NCBI RefSeq assembly: GCF_026153355.1
Contig: NZ_CP110636.1
Location: 5,394,001 to 5,458,000 of the forward strand
From: Streptomyces endophytica
GTDB lineage: Bacteria > Actinomycetota > Actinomycetes > Streptomycetales > Streptomycetaceae
Length of the DNA: 64,000 nt
Reading direction: 5' to 3'
Shown: one piece after another, positions 54,789-63,666 of the stretch
Layout of the letters: each line of letters starts with the position of its first letter
How positions within the stretch are numbered: the first letter of the stretch is position 1
Notes under the pieces: model-generated
Database searches by the model: none
What the model was told of the DNA's origin: nothing
What the model saw: only the letters and a program-made list of their open reading frames with translations
Program-made: the position numbers and the translations under genes

Positions 54789-55079
54789 TCAGACGACATG
54801 GTCGGCGAGGGAATAGATGAGGTAGGCCGAATACGCGATGAGCACCAGGCCCCAGAAATAGGAACTGGGCTGTTCGTTCCGGATGTTCCACATCTTCTTC
54901 AGGCAGCCGATCGTGGCCAGAATGCCGAGGAGTCCGACGGCCGCGGAGATCCAGAAGATGACCGGGCTGTCGGCGGCGAAGCCGGTACCGATGTTCGCCA
55001 CGATGAACAGCAGTACGGGCCAGGTGTGGTTCAGCGGCGATTCGTCGGTTCCGGAAGCCTGCTGTGTCTCGTGCGCCAT
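54789..55079 (-). CDS. small membrane protein behind the cationic peptide gene
   Basis: 96 residues with three hydrophobic segments: WPVLLFIVANIGTGFA, SPVIFWISAAVGLLGILATIG, YFWGLVLIAYSAYLIYSL, with a basic loop (CLKKMWNIRN) between. The first 18 residues are polar. No family recognised. It lies 222 bases downstream of the cationic secreted protein gene on the same strand. Small multi-pass proteins next to membrane-active bacteriocins often give immunity; that is only a suggestion. ATG 55079, no strong ribosome site. Confidence 0.6.
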   Translation of the reverse strand: MAHETQQASGTDESPLNHTWPVLLFIVANIGTGFAADSPVIFWISAAVGLLGILATIGCLKKMWNIRNEQPSSYFWGLVLIAYSAYLIYSLADHVV

Positions 55080-55301
55080 GGTTGCTCCTCGGTTGTGCGG
55101 GAGAGGGACGGGCGGCCGGTGTCCCGGGGTCGGCGGCGAGCCCGGGAAAGGCCCGTCGGGGGTGCGCCCGGCGATCTGCCGTATGCCGGTAACTCGCCGC
55201 AGTGCAACGGGAATTGCTGGATATACGGCGTGCGCCCCGGGTCGCCGGAGCGTACCAGGGGCGCACGTTGTTCAGCCTGGGATTCCGCTAGCGGGGGGAA
55301 T

Positions 55302-55766
55302 TCACAGGATGATGTCGATCAGCCACTCGATGGCGACCTTCGTGGAGATGATGCCGCCCAGCGTCAGTGCCTTGCGGATCCACTTCGGAAGCTTGTTCCA
55401 CTGCTTGGTGAAGTAGCCCTTGCCCTTCTTCGCCCACCCGGTGAGCTTCTTCTGCCAGCTCTTCGGCAGGCGCTTGAAGGCGGCCTTCAGGGCCTTCTTC
55501 TTCAGCTTGTCGATGATGCCGTGCGGCTTGACCTGGCTCGCGCCGGTCTGCGCGGCGGTGCTGGCGCCACCGGTCTTGGCCGCGGCGTCCGCGAGCTGCT
55601 GCGACAGGTTCGCCGGGAGGACGGTGCGGGCCTGGTCGACGGTGAGGGTCTGCACCGCGGCGGTGCGGGCCGGCGCCTCGGTGGCGGCGGAGGCGGCCGG
55701 CGCGGCGACGCCGAGGGCCACGGCGGCGGTCAGGGCTGCTGCGGTTATTCGCATCTTGTTGCGCAT
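55302..55766 (-). CDS. secreted cationic amphipathic protein (candidate bacteriocin-like)
   Basis: 154 residues. Residues 1-27 are a clear signal peptide ending APAASA. Residues 28-79 form an Ala/Gln/Thr-rich neutral pro-segment. Residues 80-143 hold 20 Lys/Arg and one Asp, arranged as amphipathic helices with regularly spaced Trp: FKRLPKSWQKKLTGWAKKG and TKQWNKLPKWIRKALTLGG; the end is hydrophobic with two acidic residues (VAIEWLIDIIL). Length and composition of this part recall leaderless, Trp/Lys-rich bacteriocins such as aureocin A53 and lacticin Q, but it sits behind a Sec signal. ATG 55766 has GAGGAG six bases upstream. No known family is assigned. Confidence 0.8.
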   Translation of the reverse strand: MRNKMRITAAALTAAVALGVAAPAASAATEAPARTAAVQTLTVDQARTVLPANLSQQLADAAAKTGGASTAAQTGASQVKPHGIIDKLKKKALKAAFKRLPKSWQKKLTGWAKKGKGYFTKQWNKLPKWIRKALTLGGIISTKVAIEWLIDIIL

Positions 55767-56128
55767 GAAGACTCCTCAAATCAACTGGGGGGCATGGCCG
55801 TACCCGCAGGGGGTCCGGAAGCGGCCTTACCTGGACCGGAAGTTCCGATCGACTGGTGAAGAGTTTTCCGATTGCGCGGTCTTCTGGGTATTGAATCTTT
55901 GGGCAGTTGAACGGGTGGGCAATGCCCTTCGGGACAATGCCGCGCCGCGGAATTCCGGGGCACCGGGCGGCATTCGGCGCCGTCCCGTAATAACGCGCCG
56001 GACAGGGCAATTCGCCCGTTTCTCCGTCTTCCGGATCCGGCGGGCGACCGGCCGCGGCCCCGGAAAGTCGCCATGGGATGCTGAGACGTCCCTGCTCAGG
56101 GCGAGAATCGGGAGTGTAGAGCGGCGTG
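55767..56128. other. divergent intergenic region
   Basis: 362 bases between the cationic protein gene and FUSC with no supported gene. AT-richer sequence at 55840-55920 is the most likely promoter zone. Confidence 0.5.
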
Positions 56129-58399
56129 ATGTCAGCGATACGACGGGCTGTGACCGGTACCTGGGACCGCTTCGCGGCCTCCGATCCCGGGCTGCTGCGG
56201 TTGATGGCGGGACTGCGGACGGTGGGGGCGATCCTGGTCACGCTCGTCGTCCTGGCGCTGCTGCACACCGGCGTCACCCTGATGGTCGCGGGCGCGATGA
56301 CGGCGATGGTGTCGACCTTCGCGATCCGCGAGAAGGAGGTCCGCGGCCAGGCGATCACGCTGGCGCTGGGCCTGCCCGTCGCGCTCGCCGCGATGTCCCT
56401 CGGGGCGCTGCTGCACGCCAGGGTCATCGCCGGCGATCTGTGCTTCCTGGCGCTGATCTTCGCTGCCGTGTACTCCCGCCGGTTCGGTGACCGCGGCACG
56501 GCGCTCGGACTGGTCGGGTTCCAGGTCTACTTCGTGTCGCTGTTCGTGCGGGCCACCGTGCCGACGCTGCCCCAGCTGGCGTTGACCCTGTCCGTCGCCT
56601 TCGCGTGCAGCGCGGTCGTACGGTTCACCGTCGTCCCGGAGACCCCGCAGCGCACCCTCGCCCGGCTGCGCGCCGCCTTCCGGGCGCGGCTGGCACAGCT
56701 GGTGGCCACCCACCTCGCCCTCATGGACGCCGAGCCCGGGCAGCTGGACGACGTCCTCGACGATCTGCGCCGGGACACGGCGCGGCTGCACGAGGCGGCG
56801 CTGATGATCCAGGGCCGCCTGGAGGAGGGCACCCCGGACGAGGCCACGGCCGGGCTGCTGCAGCGCCGGGTCGCGGACGCCGAGATCGCCGCCGAGCGGC
56901 TGGGGATGCTGCTGCTCAACGCGCGCAGCGCCGAACGCGCGGACACCCTCACCCTGCACCTCCCGCACGCCCCGGTGCCCACCACCACGAGCGTGCTGGA
57001 GACCGGTGGCGATGTGCACACCAGGCTGCGCCGGGACCTGGAGGCGCTGAACCTGCTGGTGGCGCGGCGGGCGCCGGACGACCGCGGCACGGCACTGGCG
57101 CACGTGCGCAACCGGCTCCTCGGCTACCGCGACGAGGACAAGCTGCCGCCGGCCTCGCCGGCCGTCCAGGACGCCTTCCGCGGTATCGGTGAGGCCGCGC
57201 GCGCCGTCCTGGGTCTGCGGCTGGCGCTGGACGGGCCGCAGGACGAGTCCGACGACTCGCCGGCCACCACGCGGTCCCGGGAGGAGTTCGACGCCGAGGA
57301 CCTCGCGATCGTCGGGGCCGGGGCGGACGAGGAGGGCGGCGGGTCCGAGGACGACCGCACCGGGCTGCAGCGGCCCACCACCCGGGCCGCCTTCCAGGTC
57401 GCGGTGGGCTCGGCGCTGGCCATCGTCGGCGGGGAGTTCCTGTCCAGCCAGCGCTGGTACTGGGCGGTGCTGACCTGCTGGGTGGTCTTCCTCAACACCT
57501 CGTCGACCGGCGAGATCCTGGTGAAGGGCTACCGCCGGCTGGTGGGCACGGTGTTCGGGGTGGTTGCCGGTGTCGCGCTGGCCGGACTGGTCGGCAACCA
57601 CACCTGGACCGCGTTCGCCCTGGTGCTGGTGTGCATCTTCGGCATGTTCTTCACCGCGCCGCTCTCGTACGCATTGATGTCGTTCTTCGTCACGGCGATG
57701 CTCGGCCTGCTCTACACCCTCCTCGACACCTACAGCCTGTCCGTCCTGGTGCTGCGCATCGAGGAGACGGCGCTGGGCGCGGCCTGCGGGATCATCGCCG
57801 CGGCGCTGGTGCTGCCGGTGCACACCGACCGGCGTACGGACGAGCACCTGGACACCGTGCTGGTGCGGCTGCGGGAGGTGGTGGCCGCGGCGGTCGAGCA
57901 GCTGAGTGGCGGGCCCGCCGTCGACCTGCTGGGCCTGGCCCGTGATCTGGACACCGCCCTGGACGAACTGCGGGCCTCCACCCGGCCGTTGACGCATCCG
58001 ATCACGCCGCTGCGGGTGCGGCGGCAGACCGCGCAGTACCTGGTGGCGCTGCTGGAGACCTGCGCCTATCACGCCCGTTCGCTGGCGGCGACGGCCGAAC
58101 TCGTGCCGTACAGCAGGACGATCGCGGCCGATCCGCGGCTCTCGCTCGCCGGGAAGCGCATCGCGCGGAACCTGGATCTGATCGCCGCGCGGGTGCGGGA
58201 CGAGCCGGCCGAGGGCGAGGTGGAGGCCGGGGCCAGCATCGCCGCGATGCTGGAGGCGAGCGACTCCCCGGCCCTGCGGTCGGGGACCGTCACCTTCCGC
58301 GTGCTGCGGCATCTGCAGCGGCTGGACGAGAACGTGGTGGGCATCGCCCGGCCGCTGGACGTGCCGGTGGCCGGCCGGAAGACCGGCCCGCGGGCCTGA
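56129..58399 (+). CDS. FUSC family membrane protein
   Basis: 756 residues. Two clusters of about six hydrophobic segments, at residues 20-175 and 425-570, are separated by a long soluble helical region (residues 180-420) and followed by a helical C-terminal part. The first cluster includes TVGAILVTLVVLALLHTGVTLMVAGAM and the second YWAVLTCWVVFLNTSSTGEILVKGYRRLVGTVFGVVAG, a repeat of the FUSC motif seen in aromatic-acid exporter (AaeB) and fusaric acid resistance proteins. Efflux is likely. A GTG immediately precedes ATG 56129; the ATG is used. Confidence 0.88.
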   Translation: MSAIRRAVTGTWDRFAASDPGLLRLMAGLRTVGAILVTLVVLALLHTGVTLMVAGAMTAMVSTFAIREKEVRGQAITLALGLPVALAAMSLGALLHARVIAGDLCFLALIFAAVYSRRFGDRGTALGLVGFQVYFVSLFVRATVPTLPQLALTLSVAFACSAVVRFTVVPETPQRTLARLRAAFRARLAQLVATHLALMDAEPGQLDDVLDDLRRDTARLHEAALMIQGRLEEGTPDEATAGLLQRRVADAEIAAERLGMLLLNARSAERADTLTLHLPHAPVPTTTSVLETGGDVHTRLRRDLEALNLLVARRAPDDRGTALAHVRNRLLGYRDEDKLPPASPAVQDAFRGIGEAARAVLGLRLALDGPQDESDDSPATTRSREEFDAEDLAIVGAGADEEGGGSEDDRTGLQRPTTRAAFQVAVGSALAIVGGEFLSSQRWYWAVLTCWVVFLNTSSTGEILVKGYRRLVGTVFGVVAGVALAGLVGNHTWTAFALVLVCIFGMFFTAPLSYALMSFFVTAMLGLLYTLLDTYSLSVLVLRIEETALGAACGIIAAALVLPVHTDRRTDEHLDTVLVRLREVVAAAVEQLSGGPAVDLLGLARDLDTALDELRASTRPLTHPITPLRVRRQTAQYLVALLETCAYHARSLAATAELVPYSRTIAADPRLSLAGKRIARNLDLIAARVRDEPAEGEVEAGASIAAMLEASDSPALRSGTVTFRVLRHLQRLDENVVGIARPLDVPVAGRKTGPRA

Positions 58400-58420
58400 C
58401 CCGCCGGCCGGCCCGGGCGG

Positions 58421-59209
58421 TCACAGTTCGATCCGCTCCCCCGGCTTCAGCAGCCGCAGCCGGTCCTCGATGCCGGCCCGCCGGAAGGCCTCGACCAGCG
58501 AGTCGCTGCCCTGGGTGAAGTGGCCCCAGTGCTCGAAGTGCAGGGGTACGACCTGACGGGCGCCGAGGAGGCCGGCGGCCTCGGCGGCCCGGTCGCTGGG
58601 GAGGGTGAGGTACGCGTCGCCGAGCAGCGGGGTCTGCGCGCCGCCGGCGAACAGCAGCGCCACGTCGAACGGCCCGAACCGTTCGGCGATCGCCCGGACC
58701 ACGTCGAGCGAGGCGTTGTCGCCGCTGACGTACACCGTCGGCAGGCCGGCGCCGGACAGCACGAAGCCGGTGACCTCGCCGACCAGGTGCTCGGTACCGT
58801 CCGGGCCGTGCTGCGCGGGGACTCCGGTGACGGTGAGGGTGCCGCCGTCCGGGCGGGGCAGGGTGAGCTGTTCGCCGTCGGCCAGCGCCCGGACCGTGCC
58901 GCCGAGCCGTTCGCGCGCGGCGGCGGTGGACAGGACCAGGGGTGCCCCGGCGGTGTACGCCCGGCCGGCGCGGTCGAGGTTGTCCGGGTGGTGGTCGTGG
59001 GAGAGCAGCACCGCGTCGACCGGGCCGATCTCCTCCGGGGTGAGCGCGGCGCCCGCCGTCTTGACCAGCTTCCGCTCGCCGATGGGGTAGTCGCCGGGCG
59101 GGTCGAAGGTGGGGTCGGTCAGCAGCCGCACCCCGGCGATCTCCAGGAGTGCCGTGGGGCCGCCCACATACCGGACGGTGACTCCACCGGACGACGAGGA
59201 TGCGCTCAT
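58421..59209 (-). CDS. MBL-fold metallo-hydrolase (UlaG/YcaQ-like)
   Basis: 262 residues. The zinc motif is VLLSHDHHPDNLDRAGR (S-H-D-H-H form), with the other ligands in TGVPAQHGPDG, TVYVSGDNASL and QVVPLHFEHWGHF. Early residues VRYVGGPTALLEIAGVRLLTDPTFDPPGDYP match small-molecule metallo-hydrolases that act on lactones or phosphodiesters. The ATG at 59209 has weak ribosome support. It is convergent with FUSC and reads toward the same side as PhzF. Confidence 0.88.
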   Translation of the reverse strand: MSASSSSGGVTVRYVGGPTALLEIAGVRLLTDPTFDPPGDYPIGERKLVKTAGAALTPEEIGPVDAVLLSHDHHPDNLDRAGRAYTAGAPLVLSTAAARERLGGTVRALADGEQLTLPRPDGGTLTVTGVPAQHGPDGTEHLVGEVTGFVLSGAGLPTVYVSGDNASLDVVRAIAERFGPFDVALLFAGGAQTPLLGDAYLTLPSDRAAEAAGLLGARQVVPLHFEHWGHFTQGSDSLVEAFRRAGIEDRLRLLKPGERIEL

Positions 59210-59320
59210 GACTGCCTTTCGCTTGCAGGGACGCCGCCGGGGCGACGGTGCGGACGGCGGGAGGCCGTCCGCATGATCCGTAACGCCGGTGTGCCGGGGC
59301 GCATTCCGGCCCGTGTCCCC

Positions 59321-59360
59321 GGCTGGTCCCGGCTAGTCCCGGCTAGTCCCGGCTAGTCCG
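59321..59360. repeat. 10-bp tandem repeat at the PhzF stop codon
   Basis: ggctggtccc at 59321-59330 is followed by three copies of ggctagtccc or its variant ggctagtccg to 59360. The PhzF stop (cta on this strand) is itself inside the last unit, so the array extends the gene's own terminus. Confidence 0.85.
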
Positions 59361-60267
59361 CGAGCGGAACGGCCGCGCCGGTCACCCTGATCCGTGCGTC
59401 GTCGGGGTCGATGTCGACGTACAGGTCGCTGGGGCGGCCCATGTCCTCGCCCTGGCGGAGGTGGGCCCGCACCGGCTCGGTGACCAGGCCGAGGGTGCGC
59501 AGATAGCCGCCGAAGGCCGCGGCGGCGGCGCCGGTCGCCGGGTCCTCGACGACGCCGCCGACCGGGAAGGGGTCCCGGGCGTGGAAGTCCAGGCGGTCCG
59601 GCGCCTGGCGCTGGACGAGGTGCACGGTGGTCCAGCCGCGCTCCCGCATGAGGTCGTGCAGGGCGTCGAAGTCGTAGTCGAGGGCGGCCAGCCGCTCCCG
59701 GCTGCGGACGGCCAGGACGAGGTGGTCGTTGCCGGCGAAGGCGATGTGCGGCGGCAGTTGGGGGTCCAGGTCGGCCCGGCTCCAGTCCAGCGCCCGGAGC
59801 ACGGTGTCGACGAGGGCGTCGCCGGCCGGGCGGGAGTGCGCGGGCACGCTGGTGAGCGTGGCCCGCAGGCTGCCGTCCTGACGGGTGGTGGACACCCGGA
59901 TCTCGCCCGCCGGGGTGTCGAAGACCAGCTCTCCGGTGCCGGTCCGGGAGGCGAGGGCGACCGCGGTGGCGATGGTGGCGTGGCCGCAGAAGGCGACCTC
60001 GGCGCGGGGGCTGAAGTAGCGCAGCCGGTAGCGGCGGGCGGCGGTGTCGTGCGCGGTGACGAAGGCCGTTTCGGAGTACCCGACCTCGGCGGCGATGGCC
60101 AGCATGCGGGTGTCGTCGAGGGCCTCGGCGTCGAGCACCACGCCGGCCGGGTTGCCGCCCGCGGGGTCGGTGGTGAAGGCGGAGTAGCGCAGCACCTCGA
60201 CGTCCGCGTCCGCGTGCGCGGCGGGGTGGGTGGCGGAGTCGGTGGAGGAGGTCGTGTGGTTCGTCAT
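59353..60267 (-). CDS. PhzF family isomerase
   Basis: 304 residues. The catalytic Glu66 is in EVGYSETAFVTAHD; the family's aspartate/Gly-rich parts are DPAGGNPAGVVLDAEALD, YFSPRAEVAFCGHATIATAVAL, and the second-half FHARDPFPVGGVVEDPATGAAAAAFGGYLRTLG. Members isomerise dihydroxy-anthranilate-type or related intermediates, or act on D-amino acids. The substrate is unknown here. The gene is divergent from a LysR regulator with 83 bases between, so the pair is probably co-regulated. Confidence 0.9.
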   Translation of the reverse strand: MTNHTTSSTDSATHPAAHADADVEVLRYSAFTTDPAGGNPAGVVLDAEALDDTRMLAIAAEVGYSETAFVTAHDTAARRYRLRYFSPRAEVAFCGHATIATAVALASRTGTGELVFDTPAGEIRVSTTRQDGSLRATLTSVPAHSRPAGDALVDTVLRALDWSRADLDPQLPPHIAFAGNDHLVLAVRSRERLAALDYDFDALHDLMRERGWTTVHLVQRQAPDRLDFHARDPFPVGGVVEDPATGAAAAAFGGYLRTLGLVTEPVRAHLRQGEDMGRPSDLYVDIDPDDARIRVTGAAVPLAD

Positions 60268-60330
60268 GGGTTCACCGTGTCACCGCACCGCCATCGCGTC
60301 CAACGATAAATCTTGCTGGGCTCCATCGGA

Positions 60331-60340
60331 TATCGCGATA
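60331..60340. promoter_or_regulatory. 10-bp perfect palindrome between PhzF and LysR
   Basis: tatcgcgata reads the same on both strands and lies 10 bases before the LysR ATG at 60351, in an AT-rich island of the 83-base divergent gap. It is a candidate LysR site. Confidence 0.45.
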
Positions 60341-60350
60341 GCGTGGGGGA

Positions 60351-61259
60351 ATGGAGACCCGGCTTCTGGAATCGTTCGTGGCGCTCGCGCGAGCGGGCAG
60401 CTTCACCGCCGCGGCCCGCGCCCTGCATCTTGCGCAGTCCACGGTCACCGTCCAGATCCGCACGCTGGAGAAGGAGTTGGGGACGCCGCTGTTCGACCGG
60501 CTGCCGTCGGGGACGGTCCCGACCGCCGCCGGGCTGCGGCTGCTGGAGGAGGCCGAGGCGGTGCTCGACGCGGTGGCCCGGCTGCGGGCGACGGCCTCGG
60601 GCTGGCACGGCGACGCGGCGGGCGGGACGGTGGCGGGCCAGGTCACGATCGGGGCGGCGGACTCGCTGTGCGCCTCGCGGCTGCCGTCGGTGATCGCCGC
60701 CCTGCGGCGCGCCCATCCCGGGCTGGAGGTCCATCTGAACGCCGTCGGTACGGCGGCGGCGGTGGACGGGCTGCGCAGTGGCCGGCTCGATCTGGCCCTG
60801 GTGCTGGAGCCGGAGGTGGATGAGAGCGATCTGCCGGCCCACCGGATCGCCGAGCTGCCGTTGGCGTACGTCGCGGCGCCGGACCATCCGCTCGCCGGGC
60901 GGACGGCCGGCTGGGAGGAGCTGGCCCGGGAGAGCTTCTTCGTCCACGAGGAGGGCTGCTCCTACAGCGACCGGCTGGTCCGTGCCCTGCAGGGTGTGCC
61001 GGGAACTCGTCCCGGAATCACCCGATTCGGCAGCATCGACGCCGCCCGCGCGTGTGTGGCGGCGGGGCTGGGGCTGACCCTGCTGCCGGAAGTGACGGTC
61101 GAGGGGCAGCTGGCGGACGGCCGACTCGCCGCCGTGCACGGGCCCGAGGCCCCGCCCGTGCCCGTGCAGCTCGTCCGGCACCGCAGGCGGTGGTTCTCGC
61201 CGGGGGCCCGGGCGGTCACCGAGGAGCTGACCGCCGCCTTCGCCGACACCTCCCTGTGA
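60351..61259 (+). CDS. LysR family transcriptional regulator
   Basis: 302 residues. The N-terminal winged helix is METRLLESFVALARAGSFTAAARALHLAQSTVTVQIRTLEKELGTPLF broken here as ARAGSFTAAARALHLAQSTV, followed by FDRLPSGTVPTAAG. The C-terminal ligand-binding domain has the expected GQVTIGAADSLCASRLPSVIAALRR and CVAAGLGLTLLPEVTVEG. It probably controls the divergent PhzF gene and itself; the effector is unknown. ATG 60351 gives the standard length. Confidence 0.92.
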   Translation: METRLLESFVALARAGSFTAAARALHLAQSTVTVQIRTLEKELGTPLFDRLPSGTVPTAAGLRLLEEAEAVLDAVARLRATASGWHGDAAGGTVAGQVTIGAADSLCASRLPSVIAALRRAHPGLEVHLNAVGTAAAVDGLRSGRLDLALVLEPEVDESDLPAHRIAELPLAYVAAPDHPLAGRTAGWEELARESFFVHEEGCSYSDRLVRALQGVPGTRPGITRFGSIDAARACVAAGLGLTLLPEVTVEGQLADGRLAAVHGPEAPPVPVQLVRHRRRWFSPGARAVTEELTAAFADTSL

Positions 61260-61600
61260 CATCCGCCATAGCCTCCACCGGCCGCCACTAAGCCGGCTAG
61301 TAGTAATCCCTTCCACGGACATAGGGGATTTGTCCGCCTTGAGGTGGCGATTCCCCGTGGATGCCCGGACGGCCTGCGGCACGTCGACCCTTCGTCCCCA
61401 CGAGACGAGCATGACGGCCCTTCTGACGGGGCGACAGGCATTCCGGGGAATTGGCCGCACCGGGCAGCACACCTCACCGCCGGCGACAAGGGCCGACTCG
61501 CACTACTAAACGCATTAGTAGATACCCCTCCGCTCTTTCCTTGCCTTATGCGCCGGGGCTTTCCAAAAATGACGACCCCCATTACCGAGTGAGGTCATCG
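61260..61600. other. leader region of the CAP-domain gene with small hairpin
   Basis: No gene is supported. CTACTAA (61503-61509) pairs with TTAGTAG (61515-61521), and GGACA/TGTCC words flank 61316-61340, so the leader may be structured. I could not match it to a known riboswitch. Confidence 0.4.
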
Positions 61601-62236
61601 ATGACGAAGCACCGCCGGACGAGGCATTACCGGAAAATAGCCATCGGCGCCCTGGCCGTCAGCGCGCTCGCCGTGCCGACCGCCGCCATGGCATGCCTGA
61701 ACGGACCGGGTGAAGGCCATTGGGGCCACGGGAAATGGCACGGGAACGCTCATCGCCACCACCACTGGGCAAGCGCCGGATCGCAGGCGAAGCCGAGCAC
61801 GGGGACCACCCAGAAGCCCGCCGCGACGCCGAGCCCGACGGCGAGCGGCGCGCCGGCCTCCGGCACCGCGGCCAGCATCCTGAAGCTGGTCAACAGCGAG
61901 CGCAGCAAGGCCGGTTGTTCCCCGCTGAAGCTCAATGCGAAGCTGACGAAGGCGGCGCAGGACCACAGCAAGGACATGGCCGCGCACCGGAACATGTCCC
62001 ACACCGGTTCCGACGGATCGGACCCCGGCCAGCGGATCACCCGCGCCGGGTACCGGTGGAGCGCGTACGGCGAGAATGTCGCCTACGGATATTCCTCGCC
62101 GGCGAGCGTGATGAAGGGCTGGATGAACAGCCCCGGCCACAAGCGCAATATCCTCGACTGCTCCTTCAAGGAGCTCGGTGTCGGCCTCGCCCAGCCCGGG
62201 GATTACTGGACGCAGGACTTCGGCACGGCCGGCTGA
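61601..62236 (+). CDS. secreted CAP (SCP/PR1-like) domain protein
   Basis: 211 residues. The N-terminal signal region is RKIAIGALAVSALAVPTAAMA, followed by a His-rich segment (HWGHGKWHGNAHRHHHW) that could bind metal, a Thr/Pro/Ala linker, then the CAP fold: ILKLVNSERSKAGCSPLKLN, DHSKDMAAHRNMSHTGSDGS, YGENVAYGY and WMNSPGHKRNILDCSFKELGVGL. CAP proteins act in cell-wall or extracellular roles. ATG 61601 has GAGGT ahead. It stands alone, convergent with the P450 gene. Confidence 0.9.
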   Translation: MTKHRRTRHYRKIAIGALAVSALAVPTAAMACLNGPGEGHWGHGKWHGNAHRHHHWASAGSQAKPSTGTTQKPAATPSPTASGAPASGTAASILKLVNSERSKAGCSPLKLNAKLTKAAQDHSKDMAAHRNMSHTGSDGSDPGQRITRAGYRWSAYGENVAYGYSSPASVMKGWMNSPGHKRNILDCSFKELGVGLAQPGDYWTQDFGTAG

Positions 62237-62249
62237 GGCAGCCCGGCAG

Positions 62250-62310
62250 AGCCGGATGAGGTACTCCCGGAACGGCCGGATGAGGCAGTCCCGTAACGGC
62301 CGGATGACGG
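62250..62310. repeat. degenerate 24-bp repeat between convergent genes
   Basis: About two and a half copies of a gccggatgaggcagtcccgtaacg-like unit lie between the CAP and P450 stops, followed by a ttccgccgcgttccg repeat to about 62380. Confidence 0.6.
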
Positions 62311-62387
62311 CCGGCTGAATTCCTCCGGCCTCCGCCGTTTCCGGTCTTCCGCCGCGTTCCGATCTTCCGCCGCGTTCCGCGCGGTCC

Positions 62388-63620
62388 TCAGCCACCCGCC
62401 CGGTCGTGATCGATCAGCAGGTGCCGGGGGCCGCGCAGGACGGGGCTGCGGCGGTACGGGGGCGGGTCCTCGACGAGCCGGGGAGCGTCGAGGTGCTGGA
62501 TGAGGGCGGTGAGCGCGGCCTGGGCCTCCAGCCGGGCCAGCGGGGCGCCGAAGCAGCTGTGGACGCCGCCGCCGAAGCCGAGGTGCTGGTTGTCCTCGCG
62601 GCCCGGGTCGAACCGGTCCGGTTCGGGGAACCGCCGCGGGTCGCGGCTGCCGGACGCCAGCACGAGGATCAGCGGGGCGCCGCGCGGGACGGTGACGCCG
62701 TTGATCTCGATGTCGGCGAGCGGGGTGCGCTGCGGCAGCATCTGCACCGGCGGCTCGTAGCGCAGGAGTTCCTCGACCGCCCGCGGCATCAGCGCCGGGT
62801 CGTTGCGCAGGCGCTCCAGCGCCTCGGGGTGGCGCAGCAGGGTGAGCATGCCGTTGGTGATCAGGTTGACGGTCGTCTCGTGTCCGGCGATCAGCAGCAG
62901 CACGGCCGTCGTCATGATTTCGAGCTGGTTGAACCCGCCGTGGTCGGGTCCCGGGTCGGTGGCGAACGCGGAGAGCATGTCGGCGCCGGGGTTGTCGCGG
63001 CGTGATGCGGCGAGTTCGCCGAGGTAGAGGCCCATCGCCCGGCGGGCGTCGGCGGCCGCGCGCTGCCGTTCGGTGGGATCCGCGCCCCGGGCGGGGTCGA
63101 GCCCGGACACGATCGTGTCCGACCAGCCGCGGAACGTCGGCTCGTCCTCGGTCGGTACGCCCAGCAGCCGGCAGATCACGGTGACCGGCAGCGGGTAGGC
63201 GAACTCGTCGACGAGGTCGATGCGGTCCTTGGTCCGGAGCTGGGCCAGCAGGTCCTGGACGATGCGGGTGATCTCGCCGTGCAGGGCGTCGATCCGGCCG
63301 GGGTTGTGGGGCGGCCCGAAGGAGCGCATGGCGAGGCCGCGCAGCCGGTGGTGTTCGGGGTCGTCCAGGCCGATGAAGGACGGCGGGATGCCCTGCTCCT
63401 CGTCGCCCGGCTCGTCGGGTTCGGTGCGGTTGCGGCGGTCGGAGCTGATCCGCGGGTCGTGCAGCAGGGCGGTGATCTCGTGGTACGTCCCGACCAGGTA
63501 GCTGCCGTTCTGCTGCCGGGCCACTCCGTGCTCGCGCAGTTCGGCGTAGAGCGGGTACGGGTCGGGCCGGCTGGCGTAGTCCGTGATCCGCTCGATGAGG
63601 GTCTCGGGGTCCGCGGCCAT
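62388..63620 (-). CDS. cytochrome P450
   Basis: 410 residues. The signature elements are present: I-helix LLIAGHETTVNLI, ExxR in EELLRYEPPVQM, and the heme-binding loop FGGGVHSCFGAPLARLEA with Cys356 as the iron ligand. It hydroxylates or epoxidises a small substrate, unknown here. ATG 63620 has GAGGAG ten bases ahead. The next gene upstream on the same strand, a ferredoxin reductase, is likely part of its electron chain; no ferredoxin gene is visible inside the window. Confidence 0.95.
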   Translation of the reverse strand: MAADPETLIERITDYASRPDPYPLYAELREHGVARQQNGSYLVGTYHEITALLHDPRISSDRRNRTEPDEPGDEEQGIPPSFIGLDDPEHHRLRGLAMRSFGPPHNPGRIDALHGEITRIVQDLLAQLRTKDRIDLVDEFAYPLPVTVICRLLGVPTEDEPTFRGWSDTIVSGLDPARGADPTERQRAAADARRAMGLYLGELAASRRDNPGADMLSAFATDPGPDHGGFNQLEIMTTAVLLLIAGHETTVNLITNGMLTLLRHPEALERLRNDPALMPRAVEELLRYEPPVQMLPQRTPLADIEINGVTVPRGAPLILVLASGSRDPRRFPEPDRFDPGREDNQHLGFGGGVHSCFGAPLARLEAQAALTALIQHLDAPRLVEDPPPYRRSPVLRGPRHLLIDHDRAGG

Positions 63621-63666
63621 GGGCGGGGCTCCTCACACGGTGGGGGACGGTGGTCCGTCCGTGGTC

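Noticed and set aside
56132..58312. 726-codon minus-strand frame over FUSC
   Set aside because: Shadow frame; no domain recognisable.
61260..61600. ydaO-type (c-di-AMP) riboswitch ahead of the CAP gene
   Set aside because: Only small hairpins seen; conserved riboswitch core could not be found by eye.
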